From NCBI GenBank assembly GCA_963809925.1, contig CAWELH010000004.1:310001-374000 (forward strand): a stretch of DNA of 64,000 bases, in the 5' to 3' direction. The position numbers and the translations under genes are program-made. Source of the DNA: DASQZK01 sp963809925 (lineage in GTDB: Bacteria > Bacteroidota > Bacteroidia > Bacteroidales > GCA-2748055). Numbering within the stretch: the stretch's first letter is position 1; each line of letters starts with the position of its first letter. The notes under the pieces were generated by a model. The model was not told the origin of the DNA. It worked only from the letters and a program-made list of their open reading frames with translations, and did no database searches. Of the stretch, positions 36,542 to 43,797 are shown in pieces.

Positions 36542-37216
36542 AATGCCAAACCCTGAAAGGGTTCAATTATAGTAGCCACGGTCACGTCCGTGGTAAGGTG
36601 GCCTCCCCACACTCAACCCCGGAGGGGTTGCATAAAAGTTCATTTAAACAAATACTTTTTCTCGTACGGAATATTATGTTCCTCAAGGAGTCTCACCATT
36701 TCCTCTTCAAAATTTATATTGGCATGATGACGTTCCTGGTTCCTTACATATTTTACAAGATTATCTTTAGCCGAGGGATCATATGTAAAACTGCGATACC
36801 CTGTTTGCCAACCGGTAAATCCCCTATATTTGGTTTTATTTCTTTCAATCATACCATGTATTCCGCTCTTAATGTCTTTAACAAGATATGCCAGTGCAAC
36901 AACCGGATGTAGAGAAAAAATTATGTGGACATGATTTTTGAATCCGCCGACGGCATAGACATGACAGTTTTTGTTTTTAAGAATCCCGGCAATATACCGG
37001 AAAATTTCTTCCATATTTTCGTTGGTCAGAAAAGGAACATGGTTTTTCTCTCGGAAAACAACATGATGGAGATCCTGTGTGTAAGTTGACATAACAGTAA
37101 AGTTTTATTTGAAAATGAATTTGGTTTTTACTGTTAATGTCGTTATGTTTAAAAAATCAGCGTAGGTTATGGAAAAAAGTTATTTTCCTTTTCAGGGATT
37201 TTAACGAATTGAACCC
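36542..37216 (-). mobile_element. RAYT/IS200-like cassette, copy 2
   Basis: Same organisation as copy 1: inverted REP block and CAACCCCGGAGGGGTTG hairpin on the 3' side, TAACAGTAAA/TTTACTGTTA hairpin and leader on the 5' side. Confidence 0.75.
36640..37092 (-). CDS. Y1 transposase (RAYT type), copy 2
   Basis: 150 residues, the most diverged of the three, with RNKTKYRGFTGWQTGYRSF where copies 1 and 3 have RNKSKYRGFSGWQTGYSSF. The HVHII metal motif and KYVRNQERHH tyrosine motif are intact, so it is potentially active. Confidence 0.88.
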   Translation of the reverse strand: MSTYTQDLHHVVFREKNHVPFLTNENMEEIFRYIAGILKNKNCHVYAVGGFKNHVHIIFSLHPVVALAYLVKDIKSGIHGMIERNKTKYRGFTGWQTGYRSFTYDPSAKDNLVKYVRNQERHHANINFEEEMVRLLEEHNIPYEKKYLFK

Positions 37217-37752
37217 CTTCAGGGTTCAGTGTTACGTTGCATGTTTACCACGGACGTAACCGTGGCTACTATAATGGAACCCTTTCAGGGTTGGGGATTG
37301 CGGATACGGTCCTCACATTGCTACGGGCGCTACATTATCACGGTCCGATCGTTCGGATAAATATCGTGGACAATTATGGAACCCCTTCAGGGTTCAGTGT
37401 AGCGTTACATGTTTACCACGGACGTAACCGTGGCTACTATAATGGAACCCCTTCAGGGTTGAGTGTAGCGTTACCTGTTAACCACGGACGTAACCGTGGC
37501 TACTATAATGAAACCCCTTCAGGGTTCAGTGTAAGCGTTACATGTTTACCACAGACGTAACCGTGGCTACTATAATGGAACCCCTTCAGGGTTGGGGATT
37601 GCGGATACGGTCCTCACATTACTGCGGGCGCCACATTATCACGGTCTGACCGTTCGGATAAATATCATGGACAATAATGGAACTGCTTTGGGGGTTAGGG
37701 ATTTCGGTAACACATTAACAAGTCATGAACGTTCAAGGGAGGTAAGCAACTA

Positions 37753-38427
37753 AATGCCAAACCCTGAAGGGGTTCCATTATAGTAGCCACGGTCACGTCC
37801 GTGGTAAGGTGGCCTCCCCACACTCAACCCCGGAGGGGTTGCATAAAAGTTCATTTAAACAAATACTTTTTCTCGTACGGAATATTATGTTCCTCAAGGA
37901 GTCTCACCATTTCCTCTTCAAAATTTATATTGGCATGATGACGTTCCTGGTTCCTTACATATTTCACAAGATTATCTTTAGCTGACGGATCATATGTAAA
38001 ACTGCTGTATCCTGTCTGCCAGCCGGAGAATCCTCTATATTTGGATTTATTTCTTTCAATCATACCATGTATTCCGCTCTTAATGTCTTTAACAAGATAT
38101 GCCAGTGCAACAACCGGATGTAGAGAAAAAATTATGTGGACATGATTTTTGAATCCGCCGACGGCATAGACATGACAGTTTTTGTTTTTAAGAATCCCGG
38201 CAATATACCGGAAAATTTCTTCCATATTTTCGTTGGTCAGAAAAGGAACATGGTTTTTCTCTCGGAAAACAACATGATGGAGATCCTGTGTGTAAGTTGA
38301 CATAACAGTAAAGTTTTATTTGAAAATGAATTTGGTTTTTACTGTTAATGTCGTTATGTGTAAAAAATCAGCGTAGGTTATGGAAAAAAGTTATTTTCCT
38401 TTTCAGGGATTTTAACGAATTGAACCC
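37753..38427 (-). mobile_element. RAYT/IS200-like cassette, copy 3
   Basis: Same organisation as copies 1 and 2. The inverted palindrome here reads AACCCTGAAGGGGTT rather than AACCCTGAAAGGGTT. A fourth inverted block with no transposase ends the array at about 39130-39225. Confidence 0.75.
37851..38303 (-). CDS. Y1 transposase (RAYT type), copy 3
   Basis: 150 residues, differing from copy 1 only by EEEM in place of EEEL as far as I can see. HVHII and the Tyr motif are intact. Confidence 0.88.
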   Translation of the reverse strand: MSTYTQDLHHVVFREKNHVPFLTNENMEEIFRYIAGILKNKNCHVYAVGGFKNHVHIIFSLHPVVALAYLVKDIKSGIHGMIERNKSKYRGFSGWQTGYSSFTYDPSAKDNLVKYVRNQERHHANINFEEEMVRLLEEHNIPYEKKYLFK

Positions 38428-39239
38428 CTTCAGGGTTCAGTGTTACGTTGCATGTTTACCACGGACGTAACCGTGGCTACTATAATGGAACCCTTTCAGG
38501 GTTGGGGATTGCGGATACGGTCATCACTTGCTGCGGGCGCTACATTATCACGGTCTGACCGTTCCGATAAATATCGTGGACAATTATGGAACCCCTTCAG
38601 GGTTCAGTGTTACGTTACCTGTTAACCACGGACGTAACCGTGGCTACTATAATGAAACCCTTCAGGGTTCAGTGTTACGTTGCTTGTTAACCACGGACGT
38701 AACCGTGGCTACTATAATGGAACCCCTTCAGGGTTGGGGATTGCGGATACGGTCATCACCTTACTGCGGGCGCTACATCATCACGGTCCGATCGTTCGGA
38801 TAAATATCGTGGACAATTATGGAACCCCTTCAGGGTTCAGTGTAGCGTTACATGTTTACCACGGACGTGACCGTGGCTACTATAATGGAACCCCTTCAGG
38901 GTTGGGGATTCAGAATTACGTCACCACATTACTACGGGCGCTACTGTTCAGATAAATCTGGTGAAATATAATGAAACCCTTTCAGGGTTGGGGATTCGGG
39001 ATACCATCAGCACATTATTACAGTGCGACAGTTCCAGTAATTATCATGGACTATGATGGAACTGCTTTGGGGGTAGGGGATTTTGGTAACACATTAACAA
39101 GTCGGGAACGTTCAAGGGAGGTAAGCAACAAAATGCCAAACCCTGAAGGGGTTCCATTATAGTAGCCACGGTCACGTCCGTGGTGATGCGGCGTTCTTTC
39201 ACTCAACCCCGGAGGGGTTGCATATAAGATAATTCAAAA

Positions 39240-40025
39240 TTATTCATTTACTTCTTTAAAAAATGCACTTAGTCCATATGTATAATTAGTCAAAATCTGC
39301 GTAATCAATATTGAGTCACTTTCCTCCGTATACCTCCATTTAAGATTATCCGGGGCATCAGATTCCAGCTTGCTCAAAAAAATCTTCATTTCATTTTGTT
39401 TTTCCTCTAATGTTGTCCACGATATTTGATAAAACACGTTATCACCGCCAATATTTTTAAAACAGTCCTTGCTTTCAATTTCTTTTTTCAAAAAATTTAA
39501 CTGTGGAATATCTGCAATATACCCATCAAACAAACCAGGATTGGATAGTAAAATGAATGTTGTAAACATCCCGGAATAATTTTGGCCCCAAATAATTTTT
39601 TTTGAGATCTTATATTTTGATTCTAAAAACGGCATTAATTCTTCTTCAAAAAACGCCATTGTTTTTCCTCCGTTTATCGTTTCAGAAGTGTCATTGATAA
39701 TCGGGGAATAATCAACCCGAACATTTGTTGTTACCGGACACACAACGATACACTTTGGAATTGTCTTGTTATATGCCATTATCTCAGTAATGCTCGATAA
39801 TGGTTTAAACGCCATGAAGTCTGACAGTACAACTAAAGGATATTCTTTGTTAGAGTCAAAATAAAATGGAAGATGTATTAAAACTTTTTTGGTCTGTTTT
39901 AATATTTTTGAATCAATCTGAATCGAATGACCAATTTTAGTATAAAGAGAATCCTTCTCATCTTGTCCAAAGGATATGTTTAATCCGATAATTAAAAGTG
40001 TAATACTCAGACATGTTTTTTTCAT
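39240..40025 (-). CDS. Secreted esterase-like alpha/beta hydrolase with altered nucleophile site
   Basis: 261 residues from the ATG of MKKTCLSITLLIIGLNISFG (signal peptide); an ATG 7 codons upstream is possible. The fold resembles the Fes/IroE or esterase-D-like family (VLIHLPFYFDSNKEYPLVVL, FFEEELMPFLESKYKISKK, GLFDGYIADIPQLNF). The nucleophile elbow, normally GxSxGG, reads IIWGQNYSGMF: Asn sits where the Ser belongs. It may therefore be inactive or use a shifted Ser. It lies against the end of the REP array. Confidence 0.65.
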   Translation of the reverse strand: MKKTCLSITLLIIGLNISFGQDEKDSLYTKIGHSIQIDSKILKQTKKVLIHLPFYFDSNKEYPLVVLSDFMAFKPLSSITEIMAYNKTIPKCIVVCPVTTNVRVDYSPIINDTSETINGGKTMAFFEEELMPFLESKYKISKKIIWGQNYSGMFTTFILLSNPGLFDGYIADIPQLNFLKKEIESKDCFKNIGGDNVFYQISWTTLEEKQNEMKIFLSKLESDAPDNLKWRYTEESDSILITQILTNYTYGLSAFFKEVNE

Positions 40026-40177
40026 AGTTTGTGTATTATTTTTCATTATAAGTGCGTCGCTTTTGTGGCAGCCAGTGGCTAAAATTCAACACCGACATAT
40101 CACTACCGCTCAGCGTCCTATTTTTTTAGCGATGGGTGTTATTGTTTTTTATTCTCAATTAGTTTTATACAAATTTT

Positions 40178-40876
40178 TTAGAAATAAATTGAGAATATAT
40201 AATAAACCCCAACAACAATAAATAATACCGCAATTACTCGTCTGAACCAAAGTTCAAAGGCTTTCAGCTTATTGTATACATTGCCAATCGACCCAACGCT
40301 ATACGCAATAATCCAGGCGAAAATGATCACGGGGATTCCTGTTGCAATGGCGAAAAACAGGGGTAGATACAGACCGCGGGCATTGCTAATGGTCATAGGT
40401 ATTACCATTCCGAAATATAGTACTCCGCTGTAAGGGCAAAATGCTAATGCAAATACCACACCCAATAAAAGAACGCCCCAAAATCCACTATTCTGTTTGT
40501 TCTCCATTTTTCCGGTTAGCGAACCAATGAATGGGATTTTTAGTTTTAAAACTCCAAGCATAAACAGACCAATAATGATTAAAAGCGGACCTACAAGTTT
40601 TTCTCCCCACTTCTGAAAGAACCCTGCAAACTCAAATTGACTAGCGCCAAAAAAGAAAAGCAAACCTAATACCGTGTATGAAATTGCACGCCCTAAAGTA
40701 TAGACTAATCCGTTAATAAATACTTTTCGCTGGCTAACAATGTCTTTGCTAATAAAGCCGATAGCTGTAATGTTGGTTGCCAGGGGGCAGGGACTTATGG
40801 CAGTCATAAGTCCCAGAATAAAAGCCGTCAATATCGGAAATTGTGAAGTTTCCAGAAAATTTTGCAATACCTCCAT
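40178..40876 (-). CDS. ArsG-type permease (DsbD/CcdA-like membrane protein)
   Basis: 232 residues, six or so transmembrane helices. MTAISPCPLATNITAIGFI and VFALAFCPYSGVLYFGMV carry the paired Cys-Pro motifs of the CcdA/DsbD superfamily. Bacteroidota homologues in arsenic operons are annotated as the ArsG-family organoarsenical efflux permease. It starts 2 bp after ArsF, so the two are coupled and likely exchange electrons or substrate. Export of aromatic arsenicals is a family-level annotation. Confidence 0.8.
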   Translation of the reverse strand: MEVLQNFLETSQFPILTAFILGLMTAISPCPLATNITAIGFISKDIVSQRKVFINGLVYTLGRAISYTVLGLLFFFGASQFEFAGFFQKWGEKLVGPLLIIIGLFMLGVLKLKIPFIGSLTGKMENKQNSGFWGVLLLGVVFALAFCPYSGVLYFGMVIPMTISNARGLYLPLFFAIATGIPVIIFAWIIAYSVGSIGNVYNKLKAFELWFRRVIAVLFIVVGVYYIFSIYF

Positions 40877-40878
40877 AC

Positions 40879-41316
40879 TTACATCAGTGAATCAATGGTG
40901 GCTTTCAATTTGCTTTTCAATTTATCAGGATTGGTGCGGGCATTTAGAAATGCATCGTTGGTTAAGTCCACCTTTTTATCCCCATTGACGATGATTAGTG
41001 TTTGTCCACTGATTTTATATTTTTTTACCAGCTCGGTACTGTTTTCTTCTTCAATATTAATGGATTCAAAGCTGATTTTGTCACCATAATATTCTTTAAT
41101 TGCTTCCATCGAAACAGCTTCTACTGCCTGACATGTTGCGCAACGACGGGTTGTATGAAAATAGTAGGCTTTTACTTCGCCTGATTTTTGATTTTCAACA
41201 CAAGCTACTTTTGTACTGGTTGAATTTTCGGCTGTCGCCCTGTTGCAACATTGGGCTGAAATGGAAACTACTCCCACGAATAGGACAAAACTTAAAGTGC
41301 TAATGATTTTTTTCAT
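40879..41316 (-). CDS. ArsF-type thioredoxin-like protein
   Basis: 145 residues. Signal peptide followed by QCCNRATAENS; a thioredoxin-like fold with the active-site-like CATC in TTRRCATCQAVEAVSMEA. It matches the family annotated as ArsF in Bacteroidota, named for nitroaromatic arsenical handling. The redox pair would face the periplasm and could work with the CcdA-like ArsG. Eleven bp separate it from the upstream thioredoxin gene. Confidence 0.78.
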   Translation of the reverse strand: MKKIISTLSFVLFVGVVSISAQCCNRATAENSTSTKVACVENQKSGEVKAYYFHTTRRCATCQAVEAVSMEAIKEYYGDKISFESINIEEENSTELVKKYKISGQTLIIVNGDKKVDLTNDAFLNARTNPDKLKSKLKATIDSLM

Positions 41317-41327
41317 TTTTTGATTGA

Positions 41328-41591
41328 TTACTTGGTTAATAATTTTGAGATTTCATCAACTGTTGGGACTTTCCCTCTTACTACAATTTCTCCGTCAATA
41401 ATTAATATTGGAGTTGTCATAACTCCTAACTGGATAATTTCAACAATATCTTCCACTTTTGTAACACTGGCATCTATCCCAGTTTTTTCAATTGCTTCTT
41501 TCGTTGCTTTCTCCGGGGCTTTGCATTTTGCACATCCTGCGCCCAATACTTTAATTTCCATTTTTGGAGGTTGTAAAGTATCAAAATTCAT
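41328..41591 (-). CDS. Small thioredoxin-like (glutaredoxin-type) protein
   Basis: 87 residues; starting at the internal Met gives 77, MEIKVLGAGCAKCKAPEKAT, the more usual start of this family. The CAKC redox motif, TTPILIIDGEIVVRGKVP and no signal peptide mark the MTH895/TM0996-type cytoplasmic redox proteins that are common in arsenic operons. It probably reduces a thiol partner. A second operator-like TTCG-N8-CGAA site lies 25 bp upstream. Confidence 0.82.
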   Translation of the reverse strand: MNFDTLQPPKMEIKVLGAGCAKCKAPEKATKEAIEKTGIDASVTKVEDIVEIIQLGVMTTPILIIDGEIVVRGKVPTVDEISKLLTK

Positions 41592-41615
41592 GTTGGTTAT
41601 CTTTCTAATTCGCTA

Positions 41616-41631
41616 TTCGCAAAACAACGAA
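41616..41631. promoter_or_regulatory. Second ArsR-type operator candidate TTCG-N8-CGAA
   Basis: TTCG at 41616-41619 and CGAA at 41628-41631 separated by 8 bp, the same half-sites and spacing as at 41954-41969. It sits between arsR and the thioredoxin gene. Confidence 0.55.
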
Positions 41632-41649
41632 CAGCATTTTCAAATTTTT

Positions 41650-41949
41650 TTAGATTCCCAAAAACTGTTTAAAAAGCTGCTGTGCTTCTTTCCAGTTCTC
41701 TTTATTAATACAATATTTAATTCTTGGTGATTCAATTTCGCCCTGAATCAAACAAGCATCTTTTAATTCTTTCAGATGTTGTGATAGTGTGGATTTTGCG
41801 ATGGGCAATTCATCACTCAAATCGCCGCTGTAGCAACAGCTTTGGTTTGAGAGCAGTTCCAAAACATACATCCGCACAGGATGTCCCATTGCCTTGGCGT
41901 ACCGTGCTGTTCTTATTTGCTTATCTGTTGTAACCGATTTCAAACTCAT
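41650..41949 (-). CDS. ArsR-family metalloregulator
   Basis: 99 residues, a winged helix of the ArsR/SmtB family: RYAKAMGHPVRMYVLELLSN, ELPIAKSTLSQHLKELKDAC, with the recognition helix and a wing. A Cys pair in NQSCCYSGDL plus the Cys in KDACLIQGE are candidate As(III) or Sb(III) ligands. It would repress its own operon and release on metalloid binding. It has a TATCTTTG -7 box and an inverted repeat just upstream, and the thioredoxin, ArsF and ArsG genes follow. No Acr3, ArsC or ArsM gene is in the window. Confidence 0.85.
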   Translation of the reverse strand: MSLKSVTTDKQIRTARYAKAMGHPVRMYVLELLSNQSCCYSGDLSDELPIAKSTLSQHLKELKDACLIQGEIESPRIKYCINKENWKEAQQLFKQFLGI

Positions 41950-41952
41950 CCT

Positions 41953-41970
41953 GTTCGTAAATTCACGAAC
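41953..41970. promoter_or_regulatory. ArsR operator candidate, GTTCGT-N6-ACGAAC
   Basis: Perfect 6-bp inverted repeat with a 6-bp spacer, 4 bp upstream of the arsR start and touching its -7 box. Its core TTCG-N8-CGAA recurs at 41616-41631. Confidence 0.65.
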
Positions 41971-41977
41971 AAAGATA
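41970..41977 (-). promoter_or_regulatory. Putative arsR -7 promoter box TATCTTTG
   Basis: Minus-strand TATCTTTG, an exact TAnnTTTG match, abutting the inverted repeat so that a bound repressor would cover the start of transcription. Confidence 0.5.
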
Positions 41978-42355
41978 GATGCTTTTTTTAATTACACTTA
42001 ACGAATGTCATTTTTTTGTGTGCGATTTGCAAATTAGTGCAATGTACGTTGGGTTTTCTTGTTGAGTGAGAGAGAAAAAAACAAAATATATTCGTCCAGG
42101 TATTAACAATCTGTCATAATTGAACGTATTTTTTCGCTTGTCCGTTAGGTAGATAGTCTACAAAGTCAAAGGCACAAGCTTTACACCCAAATCGTATTCA
42201 GCCTTGGTGTTTTCGGTTGGTGTTTGAAACGTTGGGCATTTCGAAACACTTTCCTGACGAACCGAAACAAATTTAAATAAATGTAACGACCATGAAATAA
42301 ATATGGCTCGCGATCTTGAATTTAAAACCTGTCAGGTTTATTTATACATACAATC
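41978..42355. other. Intergenic region, nothing recognised
   Basis: About 380 bp of AT-rich sequence between two minus-strand units; no frame, RNA gene or terminator is evident. Confidence 0.4.
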
Positions 42356-43003
42356 TTACCTCACACCATCGGGAAACAGCAAATGCTTGGATTTCAGTGC
42401 TCCTTTGGTTTCACCTTTATATTCATAAACGTTGACGTAATACAAAGGCAAGATTCCGGACAGCGCAACTTTTTTTCCGGGCTCCTTCCATTCCTTCAAT
42501 GTAGCCATAGATTCAATACGTAGCCATCCATCATATATCCCACCTTTAACCAGTTTGTTATCAGGATAACTGAGCAACAGATCTACAGAAACAACCTTTC
42601 CTGGCCAGGGATGGTATTCAACACCGTATCCGTCGGGGAAAGGCTTCCATTTTGTGATTTTGTAATTTCCTTTGAAAAAGGCATTCGCTCCGGGTAGTTT
42701 TTTCACAACAACCGCCTTGGGCAGTTCTGTCTCAAATGTATACTCGCCATATTCCACTCCAATACGTGTTTTGGCAGGAAGCTGGTACATCACGAAGTTT
42801 GTACCGGCATTTTCCTTGATATTGGTAAAAAGATCATAGTCAAAAGAGCCAACAGTGGAAAGGAATTCTGCTCTCGCATTTTCAAGTGCATTGGCTTTTG
42901 CTGTGGCCGCTGCGGCCGCTGCTTCAGCTTCTTTCTTCTTGCTATTACACCCACCAAGTGCGATAAGAGCAAGAGTTGTCAGAATTAGAAATAAGTGTTT
43001 CAT
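42356..43003 (-). CDS. Hypothetical lipoprotein
   Basis: 215 residues from the ATG of MKHLFLILTTLALIALGGC, which carries a lipobox (Cys at about 19). An Ala/Lys-rich linker (KKKEAEAAAAAATAKANALE) follows, then a beta-rich part with FETELPKAVVVKKLPGANAF and GYGVEYHPWPGKVVSVDLLL. I recognise no family. It is probably anchored to a membrane. Confidence 0.65.
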   Translation of the reverse strand: MKHLFLILTTLALIALGGCNSKKKEAEAAAAAATAKANALENARAEFLSTVGSFDYDLFTNIKENAGTNFVMYQLPAKTRIGVEYGEYTFETELPKAVVVKKLPGANAFFKGNYKITKWKPFPDGYGVEYHPWPGKVVSVDLLLSYPDNKLVKGGIYDGWLRIESMATLKEWKEPGKKVALSGILPLYYVNVYEYKGETKGALKSKHLLFPDGVR

Positions 43004-43797
43004 TCGTAATTTAGATTTAGATGAGACATAAAAACATAAGCAATACCTATTTTTCAACGTTACCAACGAAAAGTCTTGTTCATGCAATCTTCAGAAGATG
43101 AGAAAGTAAATCATTTAAAATAGATGTGGCTTCTGAAAAGCGAGCGAAATGTAACGAGTTCTATAACAAAATAACGCCTGGGGACCAAATGAAGTTCATA
43201 CTTAAACTGCCAACCTATAGACTTCCCTATAGATTTCCCAAATTAAATCCGGAAACCCCCATAGATGTGCTCCGAAAGAAACTGGCATTAACCAAGAAAT
43301 GGCCGAATATTTAATCTCTCATGGGTCCGTTGATCCCCACACCGAATCGGCGGAATCCTTTGAGGAAAAAGATGCATCAAATAGCAGAAAACCGTGAAAA
43401 TTATTGATTTTGCTGCTCATTACCCGAAAAAAAAAGGGAAGATTGGTATTAGACTTATTATGGGGAAGATTACATTGAGCACTCCAATAATCTCAAAAGA
43501 TTTTATAAGCTGATAAAAAGGGACAAATAGGGGGAGTTAATTTAATCATACTATAAATATCCTTATAGATAGTGAGTCACTTTTTATAGTTATAGCAATG
43601 CCAATATTATCAATCATAATTATGAAAGTAGGCAAAACAAAATATGTGAATTATGTAATTTATTTATACAATTATGTAATGCTTTTCAGTTTAGATCTAA
43701 TTAATTTTAGTTCTACGTTATCTATTCACATTTGTAATCCTTAGATATACAATCAAATACAATTGATTTTCAAAAGATTTATTAATCCAGACAGGTA
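43004..43797. other. Long intergenic region with a shared regulatory element
   Basis: About 790 bp, strongly AT-rich. Short frames (for example 43126-43314) show no recognisable protein and read like decayed sequence. The right end holds the shared element at 43645-43689 and a CACATTTG box at 43727-43734, one base off the TAnnTTTG consensus, before the 43798 kinase. Confidence 0.5.
43645..43689 (+). promoter_or_regulatory. Shared upstream element, copy B
   Basis: TGTGAATTATGTA (43645-43657) and TAATGCTTTTCAG (43677-43689), identical in both blocks and in the 32-bp offset to copy A at 21190-21234, about 110-150 bp upstream of the 43798 ATG. Confidence 0.7.

Larger units (their letters stand above)
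35050..39230. repeat. REP-type palindrome array enclosing three transposase cassettes
   Basis: A 4.2-kb mosaic of two repeated blocks. Block A (about 65 bp) begins AACCCCTTCAGGGTT, runs through CCACGGACGTAACCGTGG and ends GCTACTATAATGG. Block B (about 100 bp) begins the same way but continues GGGGATTGCGGATACGGTCC to ATCGTGGACAATTATGG. I count twelve plus-orientation CGTGGCTACTATAATG copies and four inverted copies (near 35490, 36567, 37780, 39157). Each inverted copy is followed by the hairpin CAACCCCGGAGGGGTTG. The reading frames made by these repeats (YHGRNRGYYN...) are not genes. Confidence 0.9.

Noticed and set aside
35070..39162. Plus-strand frames such as 35070-35465 and 37237-37560 giving YHGRNRGYYN-like proteins
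   Set aside because: They are translations of the palindromic REP blocks in several frames. They have no independent start context and change frame with block order.
35050..39230. Repeat array read as a CRISPR
   Set aside because: Repeats are long, palindromic, of two alternating types, present in both orientations and interrupted by transposases. There are no unique short spacers of uniform size and no cas genes.
43126..43314. 62-codon plus-strand frame in the long spacer before the kinase
   Set aside because: No motif or signal sequence is visible and the surroundings look decayed.
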